A DNA stretch of 7,758 nucleotides from Bacteroidales bacterium (GTDB lineage Bacteria; Bacteroidota; Bacteroidia; Bacteroidales; WCHB1-69), in contig DUOL01000101.1 of assembly GCA_012838875.1 (NCBI GenBank), positions 1-7,758 of the forward strand, read 5' to 3'. The translations under genes and the position numbers were made by a program. Positions within the stretch are counted from its first letter, which is position 1; each line of letters opens with the position of its first letter. Shown here piece by piece: positions 1 to 6,787 of this stretch. The notes beneath the pieces are model-generated. The model had not been told where the DNA came from and did not search any database. It saw only the letters and a program-made list of their open reading frames with translations.

Positions 1-2
1 AT

Positions 3-434
3 ACTTTGCTTACGTTTAAAGATATTTCACCCAAACGTACGATTGTGCTATTTCGTCCTCCGGTCTATTGTGTGGGCTGTTTAAAAGAGATGCTCCGTTA
101 CTTCGATTCTCTCAATTTAGATACGTCAGTAGTAAATTTTGCAATTATGATTGAAAATGAAGATAATTACTTAGAACGAAGACAAACAGACAAAGAGATT
201 AAAAATTTATACAGCAATCCTTATACTTCTTATTATATGAGTTCTGAAATGCGTAGCGAGATACATGCTAAGCTTTTGCCTTATAAAAAAACGCCTCTTA
301 TCTTTCTTATTGACCATTCCAGGCAGAGTTTACAAATTATGAATGATGAAGATATTTTTACTTCAAACTTGAGAAGATATGATTTTACTGAAGAGTTTTT
401 GAAAACGATTGAAGAGTTTTTAAAAACGAACTAA
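3..434 (+). CDS. Thioredoxin-fold-like protein with a CVGC motif, 5'-truncated by the window edge
   Basis: The frame is open to the left edge. The first possible start inside the window is a TTG at 6, so the true start is probably upstream and only the C-terminal ~143 residues are visible. Numbered from that TTG, a hydrophobic strand (residues 12-16, TIVLF) leads into YCVGC, with cysteines 22 and 25, followed by a helix. A second strand lies near 40-49, and KTPLIFLID (95-103) resembles the cis-proline loop and following strand of thioredoxin-like proteins. A final charged helix closes the protein. This order fits a thioredoxin or peroxiredoxin-like domain that could act in thiol exchange, but no named subfamily is recognised. 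Any signal peptide would lie outside the window. The last 14 codons form a near-perfect 21-base tandem repeat encoding EEFLKTI then EEFLKTN. A 59-base gap and a promoter-like element separate it from the next gene. Confidence 0.6.
   Translation, partial: TLLTFKDISPKRTIVLFRPPVYCVGCLKEMLRYFDSLNLDTSVVNFAIMIENEDNYLERRQTDKEIKNLYSNPYTSYYMSSEMRSEIHAKLLPYKKTPLIFLIDHSRQSLQIMNDEDIFTSNLRRYDFTEEFLKTIEEFLKTN
390..431 (+). repeat. Two tandem 21-base units at the 3' end of the first gene
   Basis: Bases 390-410 and 411-431 match at 18 of 21 positions. They encode EEFLKTI followed by EEFLKTN, just before the TAA stop at 432-434. The repeat is in frame, so it extends the C-terminal helix by one unit without disturbing the reading frame. 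It looks like a small duplication that has begun to diverge. Confidence 0.8.
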
Positions 435-466
435 ATTTTGATACATTAGATTAGCCAATAAAATAG

Positions 467-474
467 TATTTTTG
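467..474 (+). promoter_or_regulatory. Putative Bacteroidota -7 element upstream of the DUF58 gene
   Basis: TATTTTTG matches the Bacteroidota sigma factor -7 consensus TAnnTTTG and lies 19 bases before the ATG at 494. No convincing -33 TTG is present at the expected 19-21 base spacing, so this rests on the -7 element alone. It overlaps the right arm of a 7-base inverted repeat (439-445 and 473-479). If real, it would start a DUF58-radC transcript independent of the upstream gene. Confidence 0.4.
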
Positions 475-493
475 TATCATTAATTTTAGAGAA

Positions 494-1429
494 ATGGATT
501 ATACAATAGATTTTACGGCACTGACGCAGTATGATAATTTAGAATTTATTGCAAAACAAGTAGTTGAAGGGTTTATTACGGGGCTACATAAAAGTCCGTT
601 GCATGGTTTTTCTGTGGAATTTGCAGAGCATCGCCAATATAATCCCGGCGAACCGACTAAACACATAGATTGGAAATTGTATGCTAAAACGGACAAATTG
701 TTTGTGAAACGCTACGAAGAGGAGACCAATTTACGGTGTCATTTAGTTATTGATAATTCATCGTCTATGTATTTCCCCGTACAAGAGCAATATTCGCTTA
801 CGTCTCTTAATAAAATATTTTTCTCTGTTTATGCAGCAGCAGCCCTGATACAAATATTTAAAGCTCAGAGAGATGCTGTTGGATTAAGTGTCTTTTCCGA
901 TACCTTAGAGCTACATACCCGTGCGCGAGGCGGTACGATTCACCAAAAAATGCTCTATCGAGAATTGGAAAAAATATTGCAACCTATTCCGGTAGACAGA
1001 CAAAAAAGTTCCATGGTTACCGATACGTTACACACGATTGCCGAACGAATTAATAAACGGTCATTGGTAATTATCTTCAGTGATATGTTTGAAACGGAGA
1101 CAAATACCGAAGAGTTGCTATTGGCTTTACAACACTTACGACATAATAAACACGAAGTAATCCTTTTTCATACTTATCATAAAAAAATGGAATTTGATTT
1201 TGCGTTCGAGAATCGACTCTATAAATTTGTGGATATGGAGTCGCATGATGAAATTAAAGTTCATTCTAACCAGATTAGAGAGTATTATCAGCAGGCTATC
1301 GGTGATTTTTTCCAGGAATTAACGCTGAAATGTGGTCGTTATCAAGTGGATATGGTAGTAGCTGACATTAATAAAGGATTTAATCAAATTTTACTGCCTT
1401 ATCTAATTAAACGACAACAACTCTATTAA
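494..1429 (+). CDS. DUF58 domain protein with a VWA-like MIDAS motif
   Basis: This complete 311-residue protein belongs to the DUF58 family, whose members are often encoded beside MoxR AAA+ ATPases and are thought to work with them as metal-dependent adaptors or chaperones. The DUF58 core is clear: GLHKSPLHGFSVEF at 30-43 and YNPGEPTKHIDWKLYAKT at 49-66, followed by the KRYEEE stretch. The VWA-like part has a DxSxS metal site (Asp87, Ser89, Ser91), a likely Thr176-Asp177 pair, and a later strand ending in FSD (Asp197). No signal peptide or membrane segment is seen, so it is probably cytoplasmic; this is the short soluble form of the family. The ATG at 494 has no Shine-Dalgarno sequence, and residues 1-30 match the usual N-terminal region. 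No MoxR or Bat gene is present: the visible upstream gene is unrelated. Its stop overlaps the radC start as TAATG, implying translational coupling. Family assignment is firm; the cellular role is not known. Confidence 0.93.
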   Translation: MDYTIDFTALTQYDNLEFIAKQVVEGFITGLHKSPLHGFSVEFAEHRQYNPGEPTKHIDWKLYAKTDKLFVKRYEEETNLRCHLVIDNSSSMYFPVQEQYSLTSLNKIFFSVYAAAALIQIFKAQRDAVGLSVFSDTLELHTRARGGTIHQKMLYRELEKILQPIPVDRQKSSMVTDTLHTIAERINKRSLVIIFSDMFETETNTEELLLALQHLRHNKHEVILFHTYHKKMEFDFAFENRLYKFVDMESHDEIKVHSNQIREYYQQAIGDFFQELTLKCGRYQVDMVVADINKGFNQILLPYLIKRQQLY

Positions 1430-2124
1430 TGGTTAAAACAAATAAATTAACAATACGTGAGTGGGACGCGTCAGACCGTCCACGAGAAAAATACCTGAGC
1501 AAAGGAAAAAATGCGCTCTCTAACGCAGAGTTATTGGCTATCCTTTTTCGTAATGGAACGGCACAAGAAAGTGCCCTTGACCTAAGCAAAAGATTATTGA
1601 CGTCTGCCAATAATAGTCTGAATCAGTTAGCAAATTTTACGGTTGAAGAGTTGTTGAAGATTAAAGGAATCGGTAATGCGAAAGCTATCACTGTTCTTGC
1701 CGCTTTTGAATTGGGGAGGCGAAGACGTTCAGAGAAAATTGAAGAGCAAAAGAAGATTAAATATACCGAAGATGTCATCGAGTTAATGCAACATCAACTG
1801 GCAGACCTTAAATATGAAGAGTTTTGGGTGATATTTGTTAATCAAAGTTCTACCATTATAAAAATGGAAAAAATCGGGAAAGGCGGGATTACTTCAACAA
1901 CCGTAGATATTCGCCTTATTATGAAATCGGCGTTAGAGTGCTTCGCAACAGGGATTATTCTTTGCCATAACCACCCATCAGGGGCGGTGAAGCCAAGTCA
2001 AGCAGATATTCAATTGACCAATACGATAAAACAAGCATCTACTATTCTGAATATCAGCTTAATAGATCATGTCATTATGAGCAATGAAAAGTACTATAGT
2101 TTTTTTTCCGAAGGACTTATTTGA
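1429..2124 (+). CDS. radC: RadC family protein (UPF0758, JAMM/MPN+ domain)
   Basis: This is a 231-residue protein of usual RadC length. The N-terminal part carries the family signature DRPREKYLSKG (16-26), and a helix-hairpin-helix of the type that binds DNA includes KGIGNAKA (79-86). The C-terminal JAMM domain has the metal-site pattern HNHPSG at 180-185, with Asp193 completing HxHPSxxxxxPSxxD. Despite the historic name, loss of radC in E. coli does not clearly cause a repair defect, so the biochemical role is open; a metal-dependent hydrolase is suggested by the fold. The ATG at 1429 shares its A with the TAA stop of the DUF58 gene, so translation is probably coupled. The gene ends 13 bases from the convergent elbB. 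A run of eight T residues (2100-2107) near the 3' end encodes part of YSFFSEGLI and is intact. Confidence 0.96.
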   Translation: MVKTNKLTIREWDASDRPREKYLSKGKNALSNAELLAILFRNGTAQESALDLSKRLLTSANNSLNQLANFTVEELLKIKGIGNAKAITVLAAFELGRRRRSEKIEEQKKIKYTEDVIELMQHQLADLKYEEFWVIFVNQSSTIIKMEKIGKGGITSTTVDIRLIMKSALECFATGIILCHNHPSGAVKPSQADIQLTNTIKQASTILNISLIDHVIMSNEKYYSFFSEGLI

Positions 2125-2137
2125 TGAAACGCAAATT

Positions 2138-2785
2138 TTATAGATTTTCAAGTATAGTTCCTATCAAATTGTAAGCACTTTCTTCAATATCGGACAGTCG
2201 CGCGGGTAACATGTAGCAAGGGGTAGAGAATACCATGTTTTGTTTATCGGCAATAACTTCTGTTTGTTGCGTATTGATATGTCGAGCACCAAGTTTTTGC
2301 ACATCAGCAGCCGTAGCAGGGTCCGTTCCTACGGTAATGACAATATCTTGCAGTACTTTTGCAAGTAAAACAGGAGAAATGCATAATGCTCCGATAGGTT
2401 TACCTTTCTGGTGCATCTGTTTAATTATAGCATTGATATCGTCACGAACTTGCATCTTTACGCCCTTTTGAGCATAAGTAAAAAGATTTTTGGCAGCTCC
2501 GAACCCTCCGGGAAATATCAGAGCATCAAATTTATCCGGATTAAAATCCGAAAGAGGAGAGATTTCTCCTCTGGCAATTCTCGCCGCTTCGACTAACATA
2601 TTCCGTTTTTCGTCCATGGGTTCTTTTGTCAAATGATTGATTACATCATATTGCTCTTCGTCCGGGGCAAAAACAGTGTAAGAATGTCCATGTTTGTCAA
2701 TGGCTAATAAAGTCATGGTGGATTCATGAATCTCGGACCCGTCAAGGTGTCCGCAACCACATAATATGACGGCAAATTTTTTCAT
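2138..2785 (-). CDS. elbB: ElbB-like isoprenoid biosynthesis glyoxalase (DJ-1/PfpI, GATase1-like)
   Basis: The 215-residue product aligns by eye almost end to end with E. coli ElbB (217 residues). It starts MKKFAVILCGCGHLDGSEIHES and shares DVINHLTKEPM (47-57), EAARIARGEISPL (66-78), FPGGFGAAKNL (91-101), MHQKGKPIGALCISP (124-138) and STPCYML (187-193). Cys135 sits at the nucleophile position of the DJ-1/PfpI fold. E. coli ElbB has been reported to have weak glyoxalase activity and was linked to early isoprenoid synthesis; the physiological substrate is uncertain. I chose the ATG at 2785 over an in-frame TTG at 2794 because it gives the conserved N-terminus directly. It is last in the minus-strand run, 54 bases after hflX, with its own TATATTTG element overlapping that region. 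It converges on radC. Confidence 0.94.
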   Translation of the reverse strand: MKKFAVILCGCGHLDGSEIHESTMTLLAIDKHGHSYTVFAPDEEQYDVINHLTKEPMDEKRNMLVEAARIARGEISPLSDFNPDKFDALIFPGGFGAAKNLFTYAQKGVKMQVRDDINAIIKQMHQKGKPIGALCISPVLLAKVLQDIVITVGTDPATAADVQKLGARHINTQQTEVIADKQNMVFSTPCYMLPARLSDIEESAYNLIGTILENL

Positions 2786-2822
2786 ATAAAGCAATTAAAA
2801 CTCAATTTTTTATTTTCTCCTG

Positions 2823-2830
2823 CAAATATA
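2823..2830 (-). promoter_or_regulatory. Putative Bacteroidota -7 element for elbB
   Basis: On the minus strand this reads TATATTTG followed by CA, a strong match to the TAnnTTTG -7 consensus. It lies 37 bases before the elbB ATG at 2785, giving an expected 5' leader of about 30 bases. The -33 region falls inside the 3' end of hflX and shows only a T-rich stretch, without a clear TTG. It would allow elbB to be made separately from hflX. Confidence 0.5.
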
Positions 2831-2839
2831 CTCTTTTTT

Positions 2840-4036
2840 TTAATAAAGAAAATTGTTGTAAGGATAAATTTTTACGTGAAGTTCTTTAATATCTTCGTAT
2901 AAAGTTTCCTTTAACTCTTCGATATTTTCTTTTGTTTTTGCAGAGATAAAGAGAGTTTTATAAGCCGATTTTGCCATCCAGGTCTGTTTTAATTCGTCTA
3001 ATGTAATATTACATTTCTCTTTAGGCGTTAAATCATCTGCCTCTTTTTCAATCCATTGATAATTATCTATTTTATTGAAAATTAGAATAATCGGTTTGTC
3101 GTGAACTTTAATATCTTCAAGAGTTTGGTTCACGATAGCAATCTGTTCTTCAAAATCGGGGTGACTTATATCGACAACATGTAAAAGCAGGTCACTTTCC
3201 CTCAATTCATCTAAAGTAGATTTAAAAGATTCTACTAAATCGTGTGGTAATTTTCTGATAAAACCGACCGTGTCGGAAAGTAAAAACGGTAAATTTTTGA
3301 AAACTACTTTTCTTACGGTCGTATCTAAAGTAGCAAAGAGTTTATTTTCAGCGAAAACGTCAGATTTGCTCAGCAAGTTCATAATTGTCGATTTTCCCAC
3401 ATTGGTATAACCGACAAGAGCGACACGAATAAACTGTTCGCGATTGCTTCGTTGTGTCAATTTTTGCCTATCAATATCTTTCAATTTCTTTTTCAACAGT
3501 GCAATTCTGTCTCTGATAATTCGTCTATCGGTTTCTATCTCTTTTTCTCCGGGTCCACGCATCCCAATGCCCCCTCTCTGTTTTTCAAGGTGTGTCCACA
3601 TTCTCGTTAAACGTGGTAGTAAGTAGTTGTATTGAGCCAGTTCTACCTGTGTTTTAGCATGTGCCGTCTTAGCACGTTTTGAAAAAATGTCAAGAATGAG
3701 GTTTGTCCTATCAAGAATTTTACACTTTAAAACAGCTTCAATATTTCTTATTTGTGAGGGCGACAACTCATCGTCAAAAACTGCAATGTCGATTTTATTC
3801 TCCTCTATATACTCTTTAACATCGTTCAATTTTCCGGAACCAAGATAAGTTTTGGGGTCCGGGAATTGTAAGTTTTGTATGACTTTCTTTATCGGTAAGC
3901 CACCTGCTGTTTCAACCAAAAAAGCCAACTCCTCTAAATACTCCTCCATTTTTTCATAAGGAGTATCAGGAGTAGAAACACCTATTAAAATCGCCTTTTC
4001 AATAGGTGTTTGACGATGTGAAAAACTATTATTCAT
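2840..4036 (-). CDS. hflX: GTPase HflX
   Basis: This complete 398-residue protein is an HflX-type translational GTPase, a family known in E. coli to bind the large ribosomal subunit and split stalled or stressed ribosomes. The N-terminal HflX domain includes the strand-rich region 14-110 with YLGSGKLNDVKEYI (64-77) and a connecting helix with the signature RGGIGMRGPGEKEIETDRR (154-172). The G domain has G1 GYTNVGKS (209-216), G2 around TLDTT (236-240), G3 DTVGF (255-259), G4 NKID (321-324) and G5 SAK (365-367). The last ~20 residues form a short C-terminal extension. The ATG at 4036 has no Shine-Dalgarno sequence. It lies 65 bases after deoC and 54 before elbB. All nucleotide-binding motifs are intact, so the protein should be active. 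Confidence 0.97.
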   Translation of the reverse strand: MNNSFSHRQTPIEKAILIGVSTPDTPYEKMEEYLEELAFLVETAGGLPIKKVIQNLQFPDPKTYLGSGKLNDVKEYIEENKIDIAVFDDELSPSQIRNIEAVLKCKILDRTNLILDIFSKRAKTAHAKTQVELAQYNYLLPRLTRMWTHLEKQRGGIGMRGPGEKEIETDRRIIRDRIALLKKKLKDIDRQKLTQRSNREQFIRVALVGYTNVGKSTIMNLLSKSDVFAENKLFATLDTTVRKVVFKNLPFLLSDTVGFIRKLPHDLVESFKSTLDELRESDLLLHVVDISHPDFEEQIAIVNQTLEDIKVHDKPIILIFNKIDNYQWIEKEADDLTPKEKCNITLDELKQTWMAKSAYKTLFISAKTKENIEELKETLYEDIKELHVKIYPYNNFLY

Positions 4037-4101
4037 AAAATCTTAAAGTAGTTCGTCTATTTTAAATATGAGACCGAGACAGTAGAATGCTTCTCTTTAT
4101 T

Positions 4102-4968
4102 TTAATATGAAGAATTGCTTTTTTCTACTTTTGCAGCGGGATCACATTTTTGATAAATGGCATCTGCGAGGCGGCTGGCTCCAATTCTAAAAAGGTGATT
4201 ATTGAGCCATGGCTCACCAAGCACATTTTCTAATATTTTCAAATAGGCAAGCGCCGTATCAGCGTCAGAAATACCACCGGCAGGCTTCATTCCAACTTTT
4301 TTCCCGGTCTTTTCATAATGAGCTTTAATAGCATCTAACATTACTAAAAATGATTCCGGCGTAGCATTTACAGCTACTTTTCCTGTTGAGGTCTTAATAA
4401 AATCGGCACCGGCTTCGATGGCAATTTCAGCAGCTTTGTAAATGTTCGTTAAGGTTTGTAGTTCGCCGGTTTCTAAAATCACTTTTAAACGAGCTTTCCC
4501 ACATGCCTTTTTAATTGCTACGATTTCATCAAAAACTTCTTGATAATTTCCTTCTAAAAATTTTCCTCTGGAAATAACCATGTCAATTTCATCAGCTCCC
4601 TGTTCAACGGTATACTTAACTTCAGCAACCTTAATCTCAATGGGTGATTGTCCTGCAGGAAATGCACCGGCTACAGCCGCCACTTTTACGTTACTATTTT
4701 TCAAAAGTTCTTTTGCCTGAGCAACAAAAACAGGATAAACACAAACCGCTGCGGTTGTGGGGATTTGCTTCTCTTCGTTTTTGTATGCCAATGCCTTTTG
4801 ACATAAAGATTCTACTTTTTTCTTATTGTCCGAACCTTCTAACGTGGTTAAATCAATGGAGTTTAAAATAAAGCGATAGGCAGAGTCCTCATTAAAATGA
4901 CGAAGAGGAAGTGATTTGTAATGTTCGATTCTTTTTTGAATTTCGTTTTCGTTTACAATTTTATTCAT
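4102..4968 (-). CDS. deoC: Deoxyribose-phosphate aldolase
   Basis: This class I aldolase cleaves 2-deoxyribose 5-phosphate to glyceraldehyde 3-phosphate and acetaldehyde in deoxynucleoside breakdown. The 288-residue protein resembles the long E. coli-type enzyme. The Schiff-base lysine is Lys192 in GADFIKTSTGKVAVNATPES (187-206), matching E. coli Lys167. The second active-site lysine is Lys228 in GMKPAGGI, matching Lys201, and Asp129 in EIDMVI matches Asp102. The protein ends in SSY, so Tyr288 matches the catalytically important C-terminal Tyr259 of E. coli. An extension of about 25 residues at the N-terminus accounts for the greater length. The ATG at 4968 lacks a Shine-Dalgarno sequence. 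It lies 39 bases after the porV2-like gene, probably in the same transcript. No other deo genes are in the window. Confidence 0.97.
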   Translation of the reverse strand: MNKIVNENEIQKRIEHYKSLPLRHFNEDSAYRFILNSIDLTTLEGSDNKKKVESLCQKALAYKNEEKQIPTTAAVCVYPVFVAQAKELLKNSNVKVAAVAGAFPAGQSPIEIKVAEVKYTVEQGADEIDMVISRGKFLEGNYQEVFDEIVAIKKACGKARLKVILETGELQTLTNIYKAAEIAIEAGADFIKTSTGKVAVNATPESFLVMLDAIKAHYEKTGKKVGMKPAGGISDADTALAYLKILENVLGEPWLNNHLFRIGASRLADAIYQKCDPAAKVEKSNSSY

Positions 4969-5007
4969 AATGTTACTATAAAATGGATTAATAAAAAATA
5001 AATTTTG

Positions 5008-6108
5008 TCAATTATCTGTTTTTTTTGGTTTTTTAGAAAAATGATTAAGCGCTAATTTTAATGAAAAAACGTGAGAGTAGGGAGCAATTGAAAGGTTGCC
5101 AATGTCGGTAAGAGCATAATCTATCGTTACTATGTTTTTAATACAAATTCCCAATCCTAAATTTATTTGCAAAGATGTTTTTGTTTTATCATTAAAATCT
5201 TTTTCTTGTTGAAAATTGCCAATTCCTGTCCGCAAAGCTACAATATTTTTATATCCAAATTCCATGCCGAAATGCGGGTCAAGACTAATGACTTTACCGC
5301 TAATCAGTGTATGGCGTTGTTTATCAAAAGCAAAATCGCAATCTAAGACAAAGGTAGCATTAAAACCTTTTCCGAAATCAACCTGTTTTCCACCGCCAAT
5401 AATCAATTTTGGAAGTGTAATTTCCAATGAATTGGTCGGAATTTCATTCTCCGTTTGTTCAAAAACGGCAATTATTTCATCATTAAGATGATAATTCCAT
5501 GCGTTAAAGGTTGAGGTCGCGTCGCGGAGGAGTGCCCCTGCGTGCCAACCTGAACGATGGTACTGTATCCCGGCATCAATCCCAAAACCCCACGCATCAG
5601 CAAAACTCCCGAGATTTCGTTTAATTATCTTAGCACTTCCTCCCACCGAAAGCCCTTTTACTTGAGGAAAATTATAAGAATAAGAGAGTAAAAATGCCAT
5701 ATCGGCAGTAGAAAATGTCGAAATTCTACTGTAATCGAAATTCCCTTGATTATCAACAAGAAAAAGAGTGTTCATAATGTTATCAATTCCTAATCGAATG
5801 AAAGAGAGTGCAATAGCGGAAGAAGTGTCAATTTTGTAAGCTAAAGCTGCGTAGTCATAATTTGCAATATTGGCGAAGTAGGCGGCATGCATCAAGGAGA
5901 GTTGATATTTTTGTTCCATTCTACTTAAACCGGCGGGATTCCAATAGCCCGAAGTTACATCGTTAGTAATTGCCGTTAAGCTGTTCGAGAGTGCCAACCC
6001 GCGAGCCCCCACACCGATAGAAAGAAATTCATTGCTATATTTCGCCGTTTGTGAAAAACCGAACAGATTTAGAAAAAAAAAGATTATAACAAACGAACTT
6101 CGCTTCAC
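5008..6108 (-). CDS. PorV/PorQ family outer-membrane protein, PorV2-like
   Basis: The 366-residue product has a classic signal peptide: MKRSS, then a hydrophobic core (6-18), with cleavage likely near FSQ (18-20). The mature part begins with the PorV/PorQ family signature NEFLSIGVGARGLALSNS (26-43) and has GYWNPAGLS (54-62), as in FadL/OmpP1-like barrels. The rest is alternating hydrophobic strands with glycines and aromatics, as expected of an outer-membrane beta barrel. PorV is a component of the type IX secretion system; the length and motifs suggest the branch annotated as PorV2, whose role is less clear. The start is GTG at 6108; a TAA stop lies immediately upstream in frame, so no longer start is possible. 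It sits 75 AT-rich bases after rdgB and 39 before deoC. The C-terminus is lysine rich and read from an A8 run. No other secretion gene is nearby. Confidence 0.85.
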   Translation of the reverse strand: MKRSSFVIIFFFLNLFGFSQTAKYSNEFLSIGVGARGLALSNSLTAITNDVTSGYWNPAGLSRMEQKYQLSLMHAAYFANIANYDYAALAYKIDTSSAIALSFIRLGIDNIMNTLFLVDNQGNFDYSRISTFSTADMAFLLSYSYNFPQVKGLSVGGSAKIIKRNLGSFADAWGFGIDAGIQYHRSGWHAGALLRDATSTFNAWNYHLNDEIIAVFEQTENEIPTNSLEITLPKLIIGGGKQVDFGKGFNATFVLDCDFAFDKQRHTLISGKVISLDPHFGMEFGYKNIVALRTGIGNFQQEKDFNDKTKTSLQINLGLGICIKNIVTIDYALTDIGNLSIAPYSHVFSLKLALNHFSKKPKKTDN

Positions 6109-6183
6109 TTAGATAAATTTTAAAATAGTAACGAATAAAAAATAAAAAAATTATTTATTTAATTATTCCGATAATATTATAAA
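6109..6183 (-). other. 75-base AT-rich spacer between rdgB and the porV2-like gene
   Basis: This is the longest gap within the minus-strand gene run and is almost pure A+T. It could hold a promoter for the porV2-like gene, but the best -7 candidate on the minus strand (TATTTTAA) matches TAnnTTTG at only 6 of 8 positions and no paired TTG is seen. No hairpin followed by a T-tract is visible, so it does not clearly end the upstream transcript either. Confidence 0.4.
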
Positions 6184-6756
6184 TCAATGAGATAAAAAAT
6201 CAAACATTTTTTTAATGGCTATCCCGCGATGACTCATTCCATTTTTTTCATCGTCATTCATTTCGGCAAAAGTTAAACGATGCTTATGCGGAACAAAAAT
6301 AGGGTCGTACCCAAAACCCTTATCCCCACGTTGTTCGGTTATTATCTCGCCATCAATTCGACCTTCAAAAAAGTGCTCTTTCCCATTCAAAATAAGAGCT
6401 ACGATAGTTATAAAAGAGGCTTTTCTGTTAGAAATCCCTTCTAACTCCTGCAAAAGTTTTTTGACATTATCTTGGTAAGTTGCATTTTCTCCGGCATAAC
6501 GTGCAGAAAATACGCCGGGACGACCATCAAGGGCTTCCACAACCAAACCTGTATCATCGGCAAAGCAATTACAAGGTTTATATTGATAAATCGTTTGAAC
6601 TTTTTGGCGGGCATTACCCAAAAAAGAATCGGCGGTTTCAGGAATATCTCCCTCAAAACCGATATCGGCTAAACTTTTAATAATAAACTTCGAGCCTGCT
6701 AAAGCTGTTATTTCAGCTAATTTGTGCCTATTATGCGTTGCAAAAACTAATTCCAA
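6184..6756 (-). CDS. rdgB: RdgB/HAM1 family non-canonical purine NTP pyrophosphatase (XTP/dITP diphosphatase)
   Basis: The enzyme hydrolyses XTP, ITP and dITP to monophosphates, keeping deaminated purines out of DNA and RNA. The 190-residue protein has every family motif: ATHNRHKL at 6-13 (triphosphate-binding loop), FADDTGLVVEAL (65-76) with the catalytic Asp67-Asp68 pair, GRPGVFSARYAG (78-89), GFGYDPIF (147-154) and SHRG (175-178). The start is TTG at 6756: it gives MELVFATHNR, the expected N-terminus, and an in-frame TGA lies 12 bases upstream with no ATG between. AAGGAA directly abuts the TTG, too close to act as a normal Shine-Dalgarno site for it. The gene lies 31 bases after rpmF, probably in one operon. 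The motif usually written ETGxTFEENA reads ETADSFLGNA (40-49), a modest variant. Confidence 0.96.
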   Translation of the reverse strand: MELVFATHNRHKLAEITALAGSKFIIKSLADIGFEGDIPETADSFLGNARQKVQTIYQYKPCNCFADDTGLVVEALDGRPGVFSARYAGENATYQDNVKKLLQELEGISNRKASFITIVALILNGKEHFFEGRIDGEIITEQRGDKGFGYDPIFVPHKHRLTFAEMNDDEKNGMSHRGIAIKKMFDFLSH

Positions 6757-6787
6757 TTCCTTAATTCAAGATATTGGGTGAGAGTTT

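Noticed and set aside
1429..2124. radC as a marker of a mobile or anti-restriction island
   Set aside because: RadC-like genes occur on such islands, but here it is full length among core chromosomal genes with no integrase, transposase or plasmid gene nearby.
2235..2596. Two + strand open frames opposite elbB
   Set aside because: elbB aligns end to end with its E. coli homologue by eye, and the antisense frames show no family features.
2786..2794. TTG at 2794 as the elbB start, adding MLY before MKK
   Set aside because: The ATG at 2785 gives the exact conserved N-terminus MKKxxVILxGCG.
4037..4101. Regulatory hairpin or promoter between deoC and hflX, including the tandem GAGAC copies at 4070-4080
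   Set aside because: The repeated GAGAC is direct, not inverted, no T-tract follows, and no full TAnnTTTG element is present; this is an ordinary operon gap as far as I can see.
5020..5037. A8 and A6 runs near the 3' end of the porV2-like gene as a programmed frameshift site
   Set aside because: The gene reads to its own stop a few codons later with the barrel already complete, and no alternative downstream frame or stimulatory structure is seen.
6441..6680. Several short open frames overlapping rdgB on both strands
   Set aside because: They are alternate-frame shadows of rdgB, which keeps all catalytic motifs in its own frame.
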